In this document: positions 1-7,222 of the stretch, in pieces
Layout: each line of letters opens with the position of its first letter
How positions within the stretch are numbered: position 1 is the first letter of the stretch
From: an uncultured Actinomycetes bacterium
GTDB lineage: Bacteria; Actinomycetota; Thermoleophilia; Miltoncostaeales; Miltoncostaeaceae
Length of the DNA: 36,492 nucleotides
Direction of reading: 5' to 3'
Assembly: GCA_937871165.1 (NCBI GenBank)
Contig: CALMXK010000079.1
Span: forward strand, 1 to 36,492
Notes under the pieces: generated by a model
The model's input: the letters and a program-made list of their open reading frames with translations, nothing else
Database searches by the model: none
Told to the model about the DNA's origin: nothing
Made by a program: the position numbers and the translations under genes

Positions 1-68
1 TGATACGGCGACCACCGAGATCTACACTAGATCGCTCGTCGGCAGCGTCAGATGTGTATAAGAGACAG
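1..68 (+). other. Illumina Nextera P5 adapter (artefact)
   Basis: The first 68 bases are the P5 flow-cell sequence, an 8-base i5 index (TAGATCGC) and the transposase read-1 primer ending in AGATGTGTATAAGAGACAG. This is untrimmed library adapter, not genome. Genomic sequence starts at 69. Any reading frame that begins here with Met-Tyr-Lys-Arg-Gln is an adapter translation. Confidence 0.98.
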
Positions 69-310
69 GCGTTGGCGCGGGCCAGCTCCAGCATCTGCGG
101 CGAGATGTCGACGCCGATCACCTCGTACTTGGCAAGGAGGAGTTTGGCGGCCGTGATGCCGGGCCCACATCCCAGCTCCACGATGACGCCATTGGTGTTC
201 TTCGCCTTGCCGAGCTCGTCGAACAGACGGTCCGCGGCCTGTTCGGCGATCGTGCTGAAGCCGGCGAAGTGGGTGTATGCGAGGTCCTCGCCATAGAACG
301 CAACGGTCAT
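69..310 (-). CDS. SAM-dependent methyltransferase, N-terminal part (cut by contig end)
   Basis: An open frame runs leftward from an ATG at 310 into the adapter, so only about 80 residues are present. It reads MTVAFYGEDLAYTHFAGF at the start and contains the glycine-rich SAM-binding motif I, VELGCGPGITAAKLL, at about residues 44-59, followed by VIGVDISPQML, where the Asp after motif I would contact the SAM ribose. This is a class I Rossmann methyltransferase by motif; the substrate cannot be told because the C-terminal part is missing. The opening Tyr-Gly-Glu-Asp-Leu-Ala-Tyr segment before the domain is usual in small-molecule methyltransferases of this type. No clear Shine-Dalgarno is seen. 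The remnant of a cyclase gene lies upstream in the opposite direction. Confidence 0.8.
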
Positions 311-410
311 ACCGGTAGCTTTGGCTGATCGACCGGCGTTCCCTGCCTCCGACCGTCACCGGGACGCGATATTTGTGCCTGAGCCGCCGAAAAGGAGAAG
401 CGGCGTCGTC

Positions 411-500
411 CTGAGTCTGGATGATGTGTTCGGGCCGGAGCGCCTGGTTCACCTGGCACAGCCACTCGGTACTGACGCCACGCGCTGGCCCGGGGCTGGG
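411..500 (+). pseudogene. 5' remnant of a cyclase-family gene
   Basis: About 30 codons read LSLDDVFGPERLVHLAQPLG and then end at Trp-Pro-Gly. They align without gaps to the first 30 codons of the intact cyclase gene at 2126 (MSLDDMFTPERLVDLTQPLG), with roughly 19 of 30 residues and, by my hand count, 62 of 84 bases identical. A purine-rich ribosome site (AAAGGAGAA, 391-399) is kept at the right distance, but the codon matching the intact gene's ATG is CTG. After about 500 the similarity stops and the stop codon of the EAL gene on the other strand follows at 525. I read it as a decayed paralogue truncated where the EAL gene begins. The frame stays open but the later residues have no resemblance to the cyclase. 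Confidence 0.7.
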
Positions 501-524
501 AAGCGCGTGTTCCGCGGACCGTCG

Positions 525-1946
525 TCAGCTCGGTGTGAGGATGGGCGGCCCGAGCGGCTCATTCTCCGCGCGCTCGATCAGGTCGAGCAGATCGGCGCCG
601 GCCAGAGGGCGGCTGTAGAGGAAGCCCTGGGCGAGCGTGATGTCCAGATCGAGCAGTGCGCGATGCTGCCATTCCTCCTCCACGCCTTCGACCACGAGCT
701 GAATGTTGGAGGTGGCGATGGTGCGGATCAGCAGTGGCAAGAACCCATGCAGCGGGCTGTTGCGCGACAGTACGCTGCGCGTGGTGGTGGTGTCGATCTT
801 GATCGTGGTGGCGACACCCTCGGCCAGGAGCGTCAGCGCGCCATACCCGCTGCCGAAGTCGTCGAGTGAGACGGTGACCCCCAGTTGTTTCACACGTTCC
901 AGCTGCAGCTTGATCGTGTTAGCCACGTCCTTGTGAAAGTAGGCGCTCTCGGTGATCTCAAACTCCAGACAGTGCCCGGGGCAGTGGTTGCGTTCGAGGA
1001 GGTCGGAGACCAGCGGCGTTATTCCTTCGCCGACCCAGTTGAGAAAGTTCCGCGAGATGTTGACGGAGAGCCGAAAATCATCGGTGCGGTGTGCGACGTT
1101 CTCGGCGGCATACTTCGTCACCTTGTCCAAGGTGAACATGGTGAAGGCGACGATCTGGCGACCACTCTCCAGCACCGGAATGAACTCGTTGGGTGCGATC
1201 GGCCCCAACGTCATTTCGTCCCAGCGGATGAGCGCCTCGGCGCCGACAATTCGGCCGGTTCTGATGTCGACACGTGGCTGGTAGACCATCGCCATCGAGT
1301 CTGTGGCGTAGGCATCCTCGACACGTTCGGCGATGTAGCTGTTGCGGTCCGACTCGGCGATGAGCGCCGACGTGAATCGCTGTATTCGCGAGCGGTACTG
1401 ATATGCCTCGAAGCCGATGGAGGTGAGTGCCGCGTACCGGGTGACGTTCGTGAAGTCGTCCAGGAACCCGCAATCGTCGGGGTACACGAGGTAGCCGACG
1501 TTGACCGAGATGTGGATGTCGATGCGATGTCCGGACTGCGGGCTGACGAAACTCAGACTCGCCAAACGCGCCTCCAGTTCAACCAGCGCGGCCATGCCTT
1601 GCGATTGAACGTCGTCTCCCCAGCCGTGTATCGCCAACCCGGGCGTGATCCGACCCATGTAGAAATTGCCGGGGAAGCACTCACGCGTGATCTTGAGGAT
1701 CTCCCCCCAGACCATCAAATTGGCCAGTGCACCGCCATAGACGTACGAGCGCGAGATGTTCTTGATCTCAAGCACCGCGAAGAAGCCCTTGGTCGGCACC
1801 TGGTTGATGTGTTTGAGCAGGTGCTGACCGCAGTCGAACATCTTCGGTTGGCTCGGAAACGGTGCGTAGGACTCGTCGCCCACGGGTGAACTCAACAGAG
1901 CCCGCAGCTCGTCCAGAGGTCCCAGCGGCGTGGTGCCCTCACTCAC
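525..1946 (-). CDS. EAL-domain c-di-GMP phosphodiesterase with degenerate GGDEF domain
   Basis: A 473-residue cytoplasmic protein with no membrane segment. Residues about 50-190 look like a GGDEF fold (FFAVLEIKNISR, then VNVGYLVYPDD), but the position of the GGDEF loop reads GRITPGLAIHGW, so cyclase activity is not expected. Residues about 205-460 are an EAL domain with the residues known to bind metal and attack c-di-GMP: EAL at 237-239, Asn296 in SVNIS, Glu330 in FEITES, Asp362-Asp363 in LDDFGSGYGAL, Lys383 in IKID, Glu420 in VEGVE and Gln440 in AQGF. It should therefore hydrolyse c-di-GMP to pGpG, possibly tuned by GTP at the dead GGDEF domain. Start is GTG at 1946 behind a G-rich stretch. 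It is transcribed away from the cyclase gene, with a palindromic repeat between them. Confidence 0.88.
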   Translation of the reverse strand: MSEGTTPLGPLDELRALLSSPVGDESYAPFPSQPKMFDCGQHLLKHINQVPTKGFFAVLEIKNISRSYVYGGALANLMVWGEILKITRECFPGNFYMGRITPGLAIHGWGDDVQSQGMAALVELEARLASLSFVSPQSGHRIDIHISVNVGYLVYPDDCGFLDDFTNVTRYAALTSIGFEAYQYRSRIQRFTSALIAESDRNSYIAERVEDAYATDSMAMVYQPRVDIRTGRIVGAEALIRWDEMTLGPIAPNEFIPVLESGRQIVAFTMFTLDKVTKYAAENVAHRTDDFRLSVNISRNFLNWVGEGITPLVSDLLERNHCPGHCLEFEITESAYFHKDVANTIKLQLERVKQLGVTVSLDDFGSGYGALTLLAEGVATTIKIDTTTTRSVLSRNSPLHGFLPLLIRTIATSNIQLVVEGVEEEWQHRALLDLDITLAQGFLYSRPLAGADLLDLIERAENEPLGPPILTPS

Positions 1947-2038
1947 GGTGATCCCCCCGCGAATTCGCGTTCCGGTTTCGGACGTCGGGAATCATACCGA
2001 TCTGTCGCCTTCGTTGCAGGCTTAATGAATTTCGATCT

Positions 2039-2081
2039 GTAGTTAACCGTTCTGGTGCCTGACACCAGAATGGTTAACTAC
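2039..2081. repeat. Interspersed palindrome, copy 1
   Basis: Arms of 21 bases around a single central T, with two mismatches; the outer arm is GTAGTTAACC and the inner part is TTCTGGTGCCTGACACCAGAA. It lies between the divergent EAL and cyclase genes, 38 bases before the cyclase GTG. Weaker similarity to copy 2 extends outward: GAATTTC and GATCTG on the left, and CAARCGG then CCTCA on the right, so the element may be about 67 bases (2027-2093). See copies at 3913 and 31134. Confidence 0.9.
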
Positions 2082-2119
2082 AAGCGGGCCTCAGAAGCAC
2101 TCACATCGAAAGGAACGTC

Positions 2120-2836
2120 GTGGCCATGAGCCTGGATGACATGTTCACGCCCGAGCGTCTCGTGGACCTGACGCAGCCGCTCGGTCACGAGACCACGCTG
2201 TGGCCGGGGTCGCGTCCATATCGTGCGACGACCACGGCCACCATCGCCGCCGACGGGTACTTCGCACGCGACCTCGACATCCCCGAACACGCCGGGACGC
2301 ACCTCGATGCGCCGTCGCATTTCGTGGATGGCGGTGCCCACGTCGCAGATATTCCGCTCGACCGACTCGTTCGGCCCGTCGCGGTCGTGGATGTGGCGGA
2401 CCACGTCGGCGACGACGCGTCGTTCACGATTGGCGCCGACCTGCTCCATGCGGCCGAGATGCGCGACGGTCCGATACCCGCCGGAAGTGCCGTGTTGATT
2501 CGCACCGGCTGGGACCGCCACATCGGTGACCCGGCGCGGTATCTGGGGACGCCCGGGCCGGCGTGTCCCGGGATCGGCGTGGACGCCGCCGAGCTGCTCG
2601 TGGAGCGCCGGGTGGTGGGCATCGGGATCGACACGCTCGGCATCGATCCCGGTCATCTCATCGCATGCCCGGCACACCACATCACCCTGGGCGCGGGAAT
2701 GTGGCACCTGGAAGGTCTCGTCGGGCTTGAGCGCGTGCCCGCGCGTGGAGCATGGCTGTTTGTCGGCGTTGTTTCGCTCACCGGTGGATCTGGCGCGCCG
2801 GCGCGGGTTGTGGCGATTGTGCCGCCGCCGGCCTGA
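2120..2836 (+). CDS. Cyclase-family (kynurenine formamidase-like) metal hydrolase
   Basis: A 238-residue protein of the cyclase/KynB superfamily (Pfam Cyclase, PF04199). The metal-binding signature is clear: HAGTHLDAPSHF at about residues 58-69, with the two His and the Asp that ligate the divalent metal in this family. The later His-containing segment CPAHHITLGAGMWHLEGL near residue 185 is also typical. Members hydrolyse amides or esters such as N-formylkynurenine or isatin; the substrate here is not determined and no other kynurenine gene is nearby. Start is GTG at 2120, five bases after AAAGGA; an ATG two codons later is the alternative. It converges with a TetR gene and has a truncated paralogue at 411. 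Confidence 0.88.
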   Translation: MAMSLDDMFTPERLVDLTQPLGHETTLWPGSRPYRATTTATIAADGYFARDLDIPEHAGTHLDAPSHFVDGGAHVADIPLDRLVRPVAVVDVADHVGDDASFTIGADLLHAAEMRDGPIPAGSAVLIRTGWDRHIGDPARYLGTPGPACPGIGVDAAELLVERRVVGIGIDTLGIDPGHLIACPAHHITLGAGMWHLEGLVGLERVPARGAWLFVGVVSLTGGSGAPARVVAIVPPPA

Positions 2837-2854
2837 GCCGCGAGGATCTCAGGC
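2831..2854. terminator. Short hairpin between convergent genes
   Basis: GCCTGAG, a 10-base loop and CTCAGGC form a 7-base-pair stem that takes in the ends of both the cyclase gene and the convergent TetR gene. There is no T tract, so it is at best a weak bidirectional terminator. Confidence 0.35.
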
Positions 2855-3457
2855 GGGTGGTCGCAACCCCGGCAGGATCGAATCCACGATTTGGGTGGCA
2901 AAGACGGTGCGAAGCGGCTCACCACTCAGGAACATGCGGTAGAAGATCGGGCTCACGAGCAACTCGTGGGCGAGCTCCATGTTGACGTCGGGTCGAATCT
3001 CGCCGCGGGCAATGCCGCGTTCCAAGATCGCCTGGGTGGCGGCCATCCGTTGTGCGATCACCTGCACGCGAAACGCGCCGCTCAACTGGAGGTCGGTGGC
3101 CAGGTCCGACACCAGCCCCTTCAGGACGGCGCCCATCGCCGTGTCGCGGAACGCTCTGATCGTTCGCTCGATGTAGTCGACGAGCTCGCGCCGCGTGTCG
3201 CCGCGATCTCGCGGCTGGCCGACGGTCGGCACGATCTCGAGCAGGATCGCCAAGGCGATCTCATGCTTGCCCGCAAAGCGCCGGTAGATGCTCGTCTTGG
3301 CGACCCCGGACCGCGCGGCCACACCTTCCACGGTGAGCCCACGCACGCCCCCCTCGGCCAGAATTTCCCGAGCCGCGGCAAGGATGGCGTCCGTGGTGCG
3401 AAGGGCGCGACCCGGGGAAGGTGGTGGTGTTGTCGTTTGGTGAGGTTGTGTCATCAC
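2849..3457 (-). CDS. TetR/AcrR-family transcriptional regulator
   Basis: A 202-residue protein. Residues about 18-65 form the TetR helix-turn-helix: TDAILAAAREILAEGG, then LTVEGVAARSGVAKTSIYRR and FAGKHEI, all close to the family consensus. The rest is an alpha-helical ligand and dimer domain of the TetR_C type, for which no ligand can be named. The start is GTG at 3457 or ATG at 3454; there is no clear ribosome site. Two matching 19-base operator-like palindromes lie 11 and 56 bases upstream, between this gene and the divergently transcribed 100-residue gene at 3577, so it probably represses itself and that neighbour. The convergent cyclase gene could be part of the same function, but its promoter region has no copy of the operator. 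Confidence 0.93.
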   Translation of the reverse strand: MMTQPHQTTTPPPSPGRALRTTDAILAAAREILAEGGVRGLTVEGVAARSGVAKTSIYRRFAGKHEIALAILLEIVPTVGQPRDRGDTRRELVDYIERTIRAFRDTAMGAVLKGLVSDLATDLQLSGAFRVQVIAQRMAATQAILERGIARGEIRPDVNMELAHELLVSPIFYRMFLSGEPLRTVFATQIVDSILPGLRPPA

Positions 3458-3467
3458 TCTGTGAGAA

Positions 3468-3486
3468 ACGCTACGAAGCGGAGCGA
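3468..3486. promoter_or_regulatory. TetR operator, imperfect copy
   Basis: ACGCTACGAAGCGGAGCGA matches the perfect palindrome at 3513 at 16 of 19 positions. It sits 11 bases upstream of the TetR start, where it would cover that gene's core promoter. Confidence 0.65.
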
Positions 3487-3512
3487 TTTGGCCGATACGT
3501 GCTACTGTCAGA

Positions 3513-3531
3513 TCGCTACGGAGCGTAGCGA
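3513..3531. promoter_or_regulatory. TetR operator, perfect palindrome
   Basis: TCGCTACG-GAG-CGTAGCGA is a perfect inverted repeat with 8-base arms. It is 45 bases from its sister copy, in the gap between TetR and the divergent gene at 3577. Size, symmetry and place fit a site for the adjacent TetR protein. Confidence 0.72.
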
Positions 3532-3576
3532 ATTGTTTCGAGTATCGGCGACGTTGTCGCCAGAAGGGTTCATGTC

Positions 3577-3879
3577 GTGTCGAATTACGTATCCCCCGAA
3601 TACACCGCAGTGCGCCATATTCTCACCGCACCGATTCTGGCGGAGCGCTGCACGAAGCACATCCTGGACGAGGACTTCGCATGGGACGGCCTCCTCGCCG
3701 AATCAGAAGCCATGTCCGGCGGTCAGGCGACGATGGTCCGCGTCGCGCTGGATCTGTGGAGCGGCGAGCGTGCGATCAGCGTGTGGGATCTGCCCCAGCG
3801 ACTCGGTCCGACGGCGTTCGACCGGGTTGTCGAAGCGATGCACCTGTACCGGGGCGAAGAGCTGCCGGTCGCCGCATAG
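3577..3879 (+). CDS. Unknown 100-residue protein, divergent from TetR
   Basis: I do not recognise the family. The protein is soluble and acidic, begins MSNYVSPEYTAVRHILTAPI, has no cysteine-rich or membrane segment apart from one Cys near residue 28, and ends in a helix-like segment (FDRVVEAMHLYRGEELPVAA). The GTG at 3577 is chosen because AGAAGGG ends 9 bases before it. The overlapping ATG frame at 3572 gives an Arg/Ser-rich shadow. It shares a 119-base divergent control region with the TetR gene and the two operators, so it is the most likely target of that regulator. A palindromic repeat copy follows it. Confidence 0.7.
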   Translation: MSNYVSPEYTAVRHILTAPILAERCTKHILDEDFAWDGLLAESEAMSGGQATMVRVALDLWSGERAISVWDLPQRLGPTAFDRVVEAMHLYRGEELPVAA

Positions 3880-3912
3880 TTCCTGCATTCGCGCGGAATT
3901 TCCGCGATCTGA

Positions 3913-3953
3913 CAGTTAACCGTTCTGGTGTCTGACACCAGAACGGTTAACTG
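3913..3953. repeat. Interspersed palindrome, copy 2
   Basis: A perfect palindrome: 20-base arms (CAGTTAACCGTTCTGGTGTC and its reverse complement) around one T. It lies between the convergent gene ending at 3879 and nfo ending at 3963, where its hairpin could end transcription from both sides, though no T tract follows. Same orientation as copy 1 by its central base. Confidence 0.93.
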
Positions 3954-3962
3954 CAAACGGCC

Positions 3963-4874
3963 TCAACCGCCGCGCGCGTCCAGCCCTTCGCGGTGCAGTC
4001 GGCGCACGCGTTCCATGTTCTCGACGTCCGGGCCGTTGCCCTCGGCGCCGGGGACTTCCAGGATCATCGGCAGCCCCTGAATCGCGGGGTGTCCGAGGAT
4101 TCGACGAAAGCCGTCCTCGCCGATCTCGCCCTCGCCGATGTTGGCGTGCCGGTCACGGTTCGAGCCGAACGCGGTCATCGAATCGTTCAGATGGAAGCAG
4201 CGAAGCTGGTCCAAACCGACGGTTCGATCGAAGTCGTCGAGCACCCGGTCGATGCCGCCCTCCTCGTGGATCGGAAATCCCGAGGCGAACAAGTGCTGGG
4301 TATCCAGGCAAAAGCCGAGGCGCTTCGGTTGGCCGACGGCGTCATACACGGCTTTCAGCTGCTCGAACGTGCGGCCGATGGTGTCGCCGGCGCCCGCGGT
4401 GTTCTCAAGAAAGACATCGCAGTCGCCCGGCGCCTCGTCGAGCGCTTCGCCGATCGCAGCGCCGATGCGTCCCACGGCCTCGTCGAACGTGCTGCCCTTG
4501 GATGAGCCGACGTGCAGGACGATTCCGGACAAGCCGAGTCGTTCCCCGATCGCGATGTGCTGACGAAGACTCTCCTGCGAGGCCCGGTAGATGTTGCGGG
4601 TCTTCGTGGCGGGCTTGCCCGGCGGGCCGGTCGGCACCTCCTTGTCGGGGGCCCCGAGATTGATCAGGTACAGGCCGTGCGAGACCAACGGTCCCATGTC
4701 CGCGGCGGCGGCCTTCGCGCGGAAGGCCGCGATCTCTTCGTCCTTGTGGTTGATCGGGGCCCACGTGCGCGGGTTGTGGGTGAACACCTGCAGGCTGTCG
4801 CACCCGAGTGCGACCCCGCGATCGATGGCGTTTGAGATGCCGCCGGAGGATGAGACGTGGGCGCCGAGTCGCAT
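3963..4874 (-). CDS. nfo: Endonuclease IV (AP endonuclease)
   Basis: A 303-residue enzyme of base-excision repair that cuts DNA 5' to abasic sites using three zinc ions. The family blocks are present in order: GAHVSSSGG near the start, SHGLYLINLG with the first zinc His, LHVGSS with the second (usually LHPGS), FLENTAG with the Glu ligand, GFCLDTQHLFASGF with Asp and His ligands, FHLNDS followed by DRHANIGEGEIG with the Asp-x-His pair, and ILEVPG with the last Glu. Length is slightly above the usual 280. The ATG at 4874 is six bases after a TAGGAT box on the minus strand, so the message is probably leaderless. It diverges from gltX across only 18 bases. Confidence 0.95.
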   Translation of the reverse strand: MRLGAHVSSSGGISNAIDRGVALGCDSLQVFTHNPRTWAPINHKDEEIAAFRAKAAAADMGPLVSHGLYLINLGAPDKEVPTGPPGKPATKTRNIYRASQESLRQHIAIGERLGLSGIVLHVGSSKGSTFDEAVGRIGAAIGEALDEAPGDCDVFLENTAGAGDTIGRTFEQLKAVYDAVGQPKRLGFCLDTQHLFASGFPIHEEGGIDRVLDDFDRTVGLDQLRCFHLNDSMTAFGSNRDRHANIGEGEIGEDGFRRILGHPAIQGLPMILEVPGAEGNGPDVENMERVRRLHREGLDARGG

Positions 4875-4892
4875 CCGGCTATCCTACGCCGC
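4875..4892. promoter_or_regulatory. Shared divergent leaderless promoter, nfo and gltX
   Basis: Only 18 bases separate the two start codons. The middle reads TATCCTA (4880-4886). Read rightward, TATCCT is a -10 box seven bases before the gltX GTG; read leftward, TAGGAT is a -10 box six bases before the nfo ATG. Both -35 regions would lie inside the other gene. The spacing matches the other leaderless promoters in the window. Confidence 0.65.
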
Positions 4893-6371
4893 GTGCCACC
4901 ACATCGACCCGATATCACAGAACCCTGCCGCGTCCGGTTCGCGCCGAGCCCCACCGGCAGCCTCCACGTTGGCGGTGCCCGCACCGCCCTCTTCAACTGG
5001 CTGATCGCCCGCAAGACGGGCGGCACCTTCATCCTTCGGCTTGAGGACACCGATCGCGAGCGATCGACGCCCGAAAGCGAAGCCGAGATCCTGCGCGTCC
5101 TGAAGTGGATGGGCCTCGACTGGGATGAGGGGCCGTACCGCCAAAGCGAGCGGGACGCCGTCTACACGGCCGCCATCGACCGCCTCAAGGAATCCGGGGC
5201 CGTCTACGCGGCCTACGACACCGAGGAAGAACTCGACGCGCAGCGCAAGAAGGCCAGGGAGGACAAGCGTGCGCCGGTCGTTCGCGGCAGACGCGACTAC
5301 ACCCAGTCTGAGCTCGACGGCTTCGCCGCCGAAGGTCGCGTGCCCGTCTGGCGCTTCGCGGTGCCGCTTCCCGGTGAGACCGTCATCGAGGACATGGTTC
5401 GCGGAAGCGTCACTTTCGGACACGACAACATCGAAGACTTCGTCGTCGCGCGCAGCGACGGCACGCCGACCTACAACTTGGCCGCGGCCGTCGACGACGT
5501 CGAGATGGGGATCACCCACGTCATCCGCGGCGAGGACCACATCTCCAACACGCCCAAACAGATGCTCGTCATGCGCGCGCTGGGGGCGCAGCCGCCGACC
5601 TACGCTCACATTCCGCTGATCCTCGGCCCGGACAAGAAGCGCCTGTCCAAGCGACACGGCGCCGCATCGGTCGAAGAGTTCGAAGCCGACGGTTTCCTGG
5701 CGGAGCCGCTCTGCAACGCGCTCGCGTTGCTCGGATGGAGCTTCGACGACAAGACCGAGCGGTTCACACTGCCGGAGCTCGTGCAGGCGTTCAGCGTCGC
5801 GCGCGTGTCGAAAAGTCCCGCAGTGTTCGACCAGCGCAAGACCGAGGTCATGCACGGGCGCTACCTGCGCATGATGGACCCGGACGCGTTCGCCGATGCG
5901 CTCGTCACCTACCTCACCAACACGGGCTTCATCGCCGCACATGGCGGCGCGTCTGCGGAAGCGCTCGTGCGAAAGAGCGCGCCGGGCGTGAAGGGCAAGA
6001 TCACCAAACTCAGCGAGTACACGACCATGGCGGGCTGGCTGTTCGAGCCGCTGTCCATGGACCCCGAGGCGTGGGCCAAGATCACCGGTGACCTCAAGAC
6101 GGCCATCCAGATGGTCGGCGGCGGTCTCGGTCGCCTTGAGAAGCTCGATCAGTGGGAAGTCGACGACATCAAGAACGCGATGCAGGACGAGCTCCACATC
6201 CTGGGGGCCAACGCCCGCGACTTCCTCGAGCCGCAGCGCATCACAGTGACGGGTCGCCTGGTGTCGACCGGCGTCTACGAGAGCATCTGGCTGCTTGGAC
6301 GTGACGAAGCGCTCGCCCGGTACCGGACGGCGATGGGCACCCTGGCTGAGGCCTGGGCCGCGTCGCACTGA
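4893..6371 (+). CDS. gltX: Glutamyl-tRNA synthetase
   Basis: A 492-residue class Ib aminoacyl-tRNA synthetase that charges tRNA-Glu (and possibly tRNA-Gln in bacteria that use GatCAB). Near the N-terminus VRFAPSPTGSLHVGGARTAL holds the HIGH-type ATP motif, RLEDTD follows, and KKRLSKRHGA near residue 247 is the KMSKS-type motif. The GEDHISNTPKQ segment is also typical. The C-terminal anticodon-binding region is complete and length is normal for a bacterial GluRS. The longer frame starts at 4857 inside nfo, but the GTG at 4893 is preferred because it follows the TATCCT box by seven bases and places the start close before the conserved motif. A strong hairpin follows the stop. Confidence 0.97.
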   Translation: MPPHRPDITEPCRVRFAPSPTGSLHVGGARTALFNWLIARKTGGTFILRLEDTDRERSTPESEAEILRVLKWMGLDWDEGPYRQSERDAVYTAAIDRLKESGAVYAAYDTEEELDAQRKKAREDKRAPVVRGRRDYTQSELDGFAAEGRVPVWRFAVPLPGETVIEDMVRGSVTFGHDNIEDFVVARSDGTPTYNLAAAVDDVEMGITHVIRGEDHISNTPKQMLVMRALGAQPPTYAHIPLILGPDKKRLSKRHGAASVEEFEADGFLAEPLCNALALLGWSFDDKTERFTLPELVQAFSVARVSKSPAVFDQRKTEVMHGRYLRMMDPDAFADALVTYLTNTGFIAAHGGASAEALVRKSAPGVKGKITKLSEYTTMAGWLFEPLSMDPEAWAKITGDLKTAIQMVGGGLGRLEKLDQWEVDDIKNAMQDELHILGANARDFLEPQRITVTGRLVSTGVYESIWLLGRDEALARYRTAMGTLAEAWAASH

Positions 6372-6376
6372 TTGGT

Positions 6377-6416
6377 TGAGTGCCATGTCCCGCTCCACTG
6401 CGGGACATGGCACTCA
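6377..6416. terminator. 17-bp perfect hairpin after gltX
   Basis: TGAGTGCCATGTCCCGC, a 6-base loop (TCCACT) and its exact reverse complement fill the gap between gltX and the convergent membrane-protein gene. There is no T tract on either side. It may stop transcription in both directions, or be another dispersed palindrome. Confidence 0.6.
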
Positions 6417-6425
6417 GACACTGCT

Positions 6426-7163
6426 CTACTCACTCGACGGGGCGCCGGCGACGATGTCGCCAAGCTTTCGCCAGCGCGGATCCCACCGTGCATCGAACGC
6501 CGCTTCACGCCGTGCGCTCTTGTCCATCTTGGCCTGGTCCTTGGCGTAGTAGCGCTTCGCCCAACGTGACGTCGGTCGTGCGAGGCGGATCGCTCCGACA
6601 ACCGCCAAGCCGGGCACGAAGAGCGACACGAGCGCCAAGCGGAACTTGCCTTTCATCGCACATACCACCACGGCCGCCAGCGTTACGAGGGTCCCGATCG
6701 TGGCCGAGATGCGCAGGGCATGTTCGAGCGAGCTCTGTTCCTCGACGCCGACCGGAGAGGTCCCGATGAGTGAGAGTCCGAGCACGGCTGCCACCAGTCC
6801 GACCGCCTGCACGGACTGCTGACCCTCCTGCGTCCAGTAGACGTCCTTCAGGTGGAGCACCATCGCGAACTCGTCGAACACCAGAGCCGCGCCGACGCCG
6901 ATGATCACAGCCACCACCTCGAGCCAAGGCGGGGTGTGGGCGACCGAGACCGAGGCGAATGCGCCGAGGGTGAGCAGGATGATGCCCGGCGTCGAGTGGT
7001 GCAGATGCGTTGCGCCGACGGCGACGTTGCGAAACGGTCCCTTGCCGGCGCGAATCAACCGCGTGATGGTGCGCGTGATGAGGAACGTGGCGATGAACGC
7101 CACGAACAAGAGCAGCAGCGGGAGCTTGCCCGGTTGGACGACGGTGCGTTGCCAAAAGCCCAT
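6426..7163 (-). CDS. Multi-pass membrane protein of unknown function
   Basis: A 245-residue protein with about five hydrophobic segments: LLLLFVAFIATFLIT (near 16-30), IILLTLGAFASVSVA, VVAVIIGVGAALVFD, VGLVAAVLGLSLIG, a segment around GTLVTLAAVVVCAM and a last one around LALVSLFVPGLAVVG. The loop GATHLHHSTPG has three His close together, and FDEFAMVLHLKDVYW follows, so metal binding is conceivable but not shown. The last 50 residues are a basic cytoplasmic tail (RWAKRYYAKDQAKMDKSARR). I recognise this as the sort of conserved integral membrane protein seen in high-GC actinobacteria but cannot name its role. It converges with gltX; ppgK lies upstream on the same strand. Confidence 0.82.
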   Translation of the reverse strand: MGFWQRTVVQPGKLPLLLLFVAFIATFLITRTITRLIRAGKGPFRNVAVGATHLHHSTPGIILLTLGAFASVSVAHTPPWLEVVAVIIGVGAALVFDEFAMVLHLKDVYWTQEGQQSVQAVGLVAAVLGLSLIGTSPVGVEEQSSLEHALRISATIGTLVTLAAVVVCAMKGKFRLALVSLFVPGLAVVGAIRLARPTSRWAKRYYAKDQAKMDKSARREAAFDARWDPRWRKLGDIVAGAPSSE

Positions 7164-7222
7164 ACCGCCCGAACGTTAGCGACAAACGCGCATCGGATTC
7201 GAGGCGCCGCAGAACGTCGTGG

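Noticed and set aside
54..296. Plus-strand frame starting MYKRQ
   Set aside because: It starts inside the Nextera adapter and is antisense to the methyltransferase motif VELGCGPG.
2891..3919. 342-codon open frame on the plus strand
   Set aside because: Antisense to TetR and out of frame with the gene at 3577; it crosses the operator region and changes composition abruptly.
2039..3953. Insertion sequence ends or a CRISPR array
   Set aside because: The palindromes are single, far apart and enclose ordinary genes; there is no transposase, no spacer array and no evident target duplication.
4884..6413. 509-codon open frame on the minus strand
   Set aside because: Antisense to gltX, whose motifs leave no doubt.
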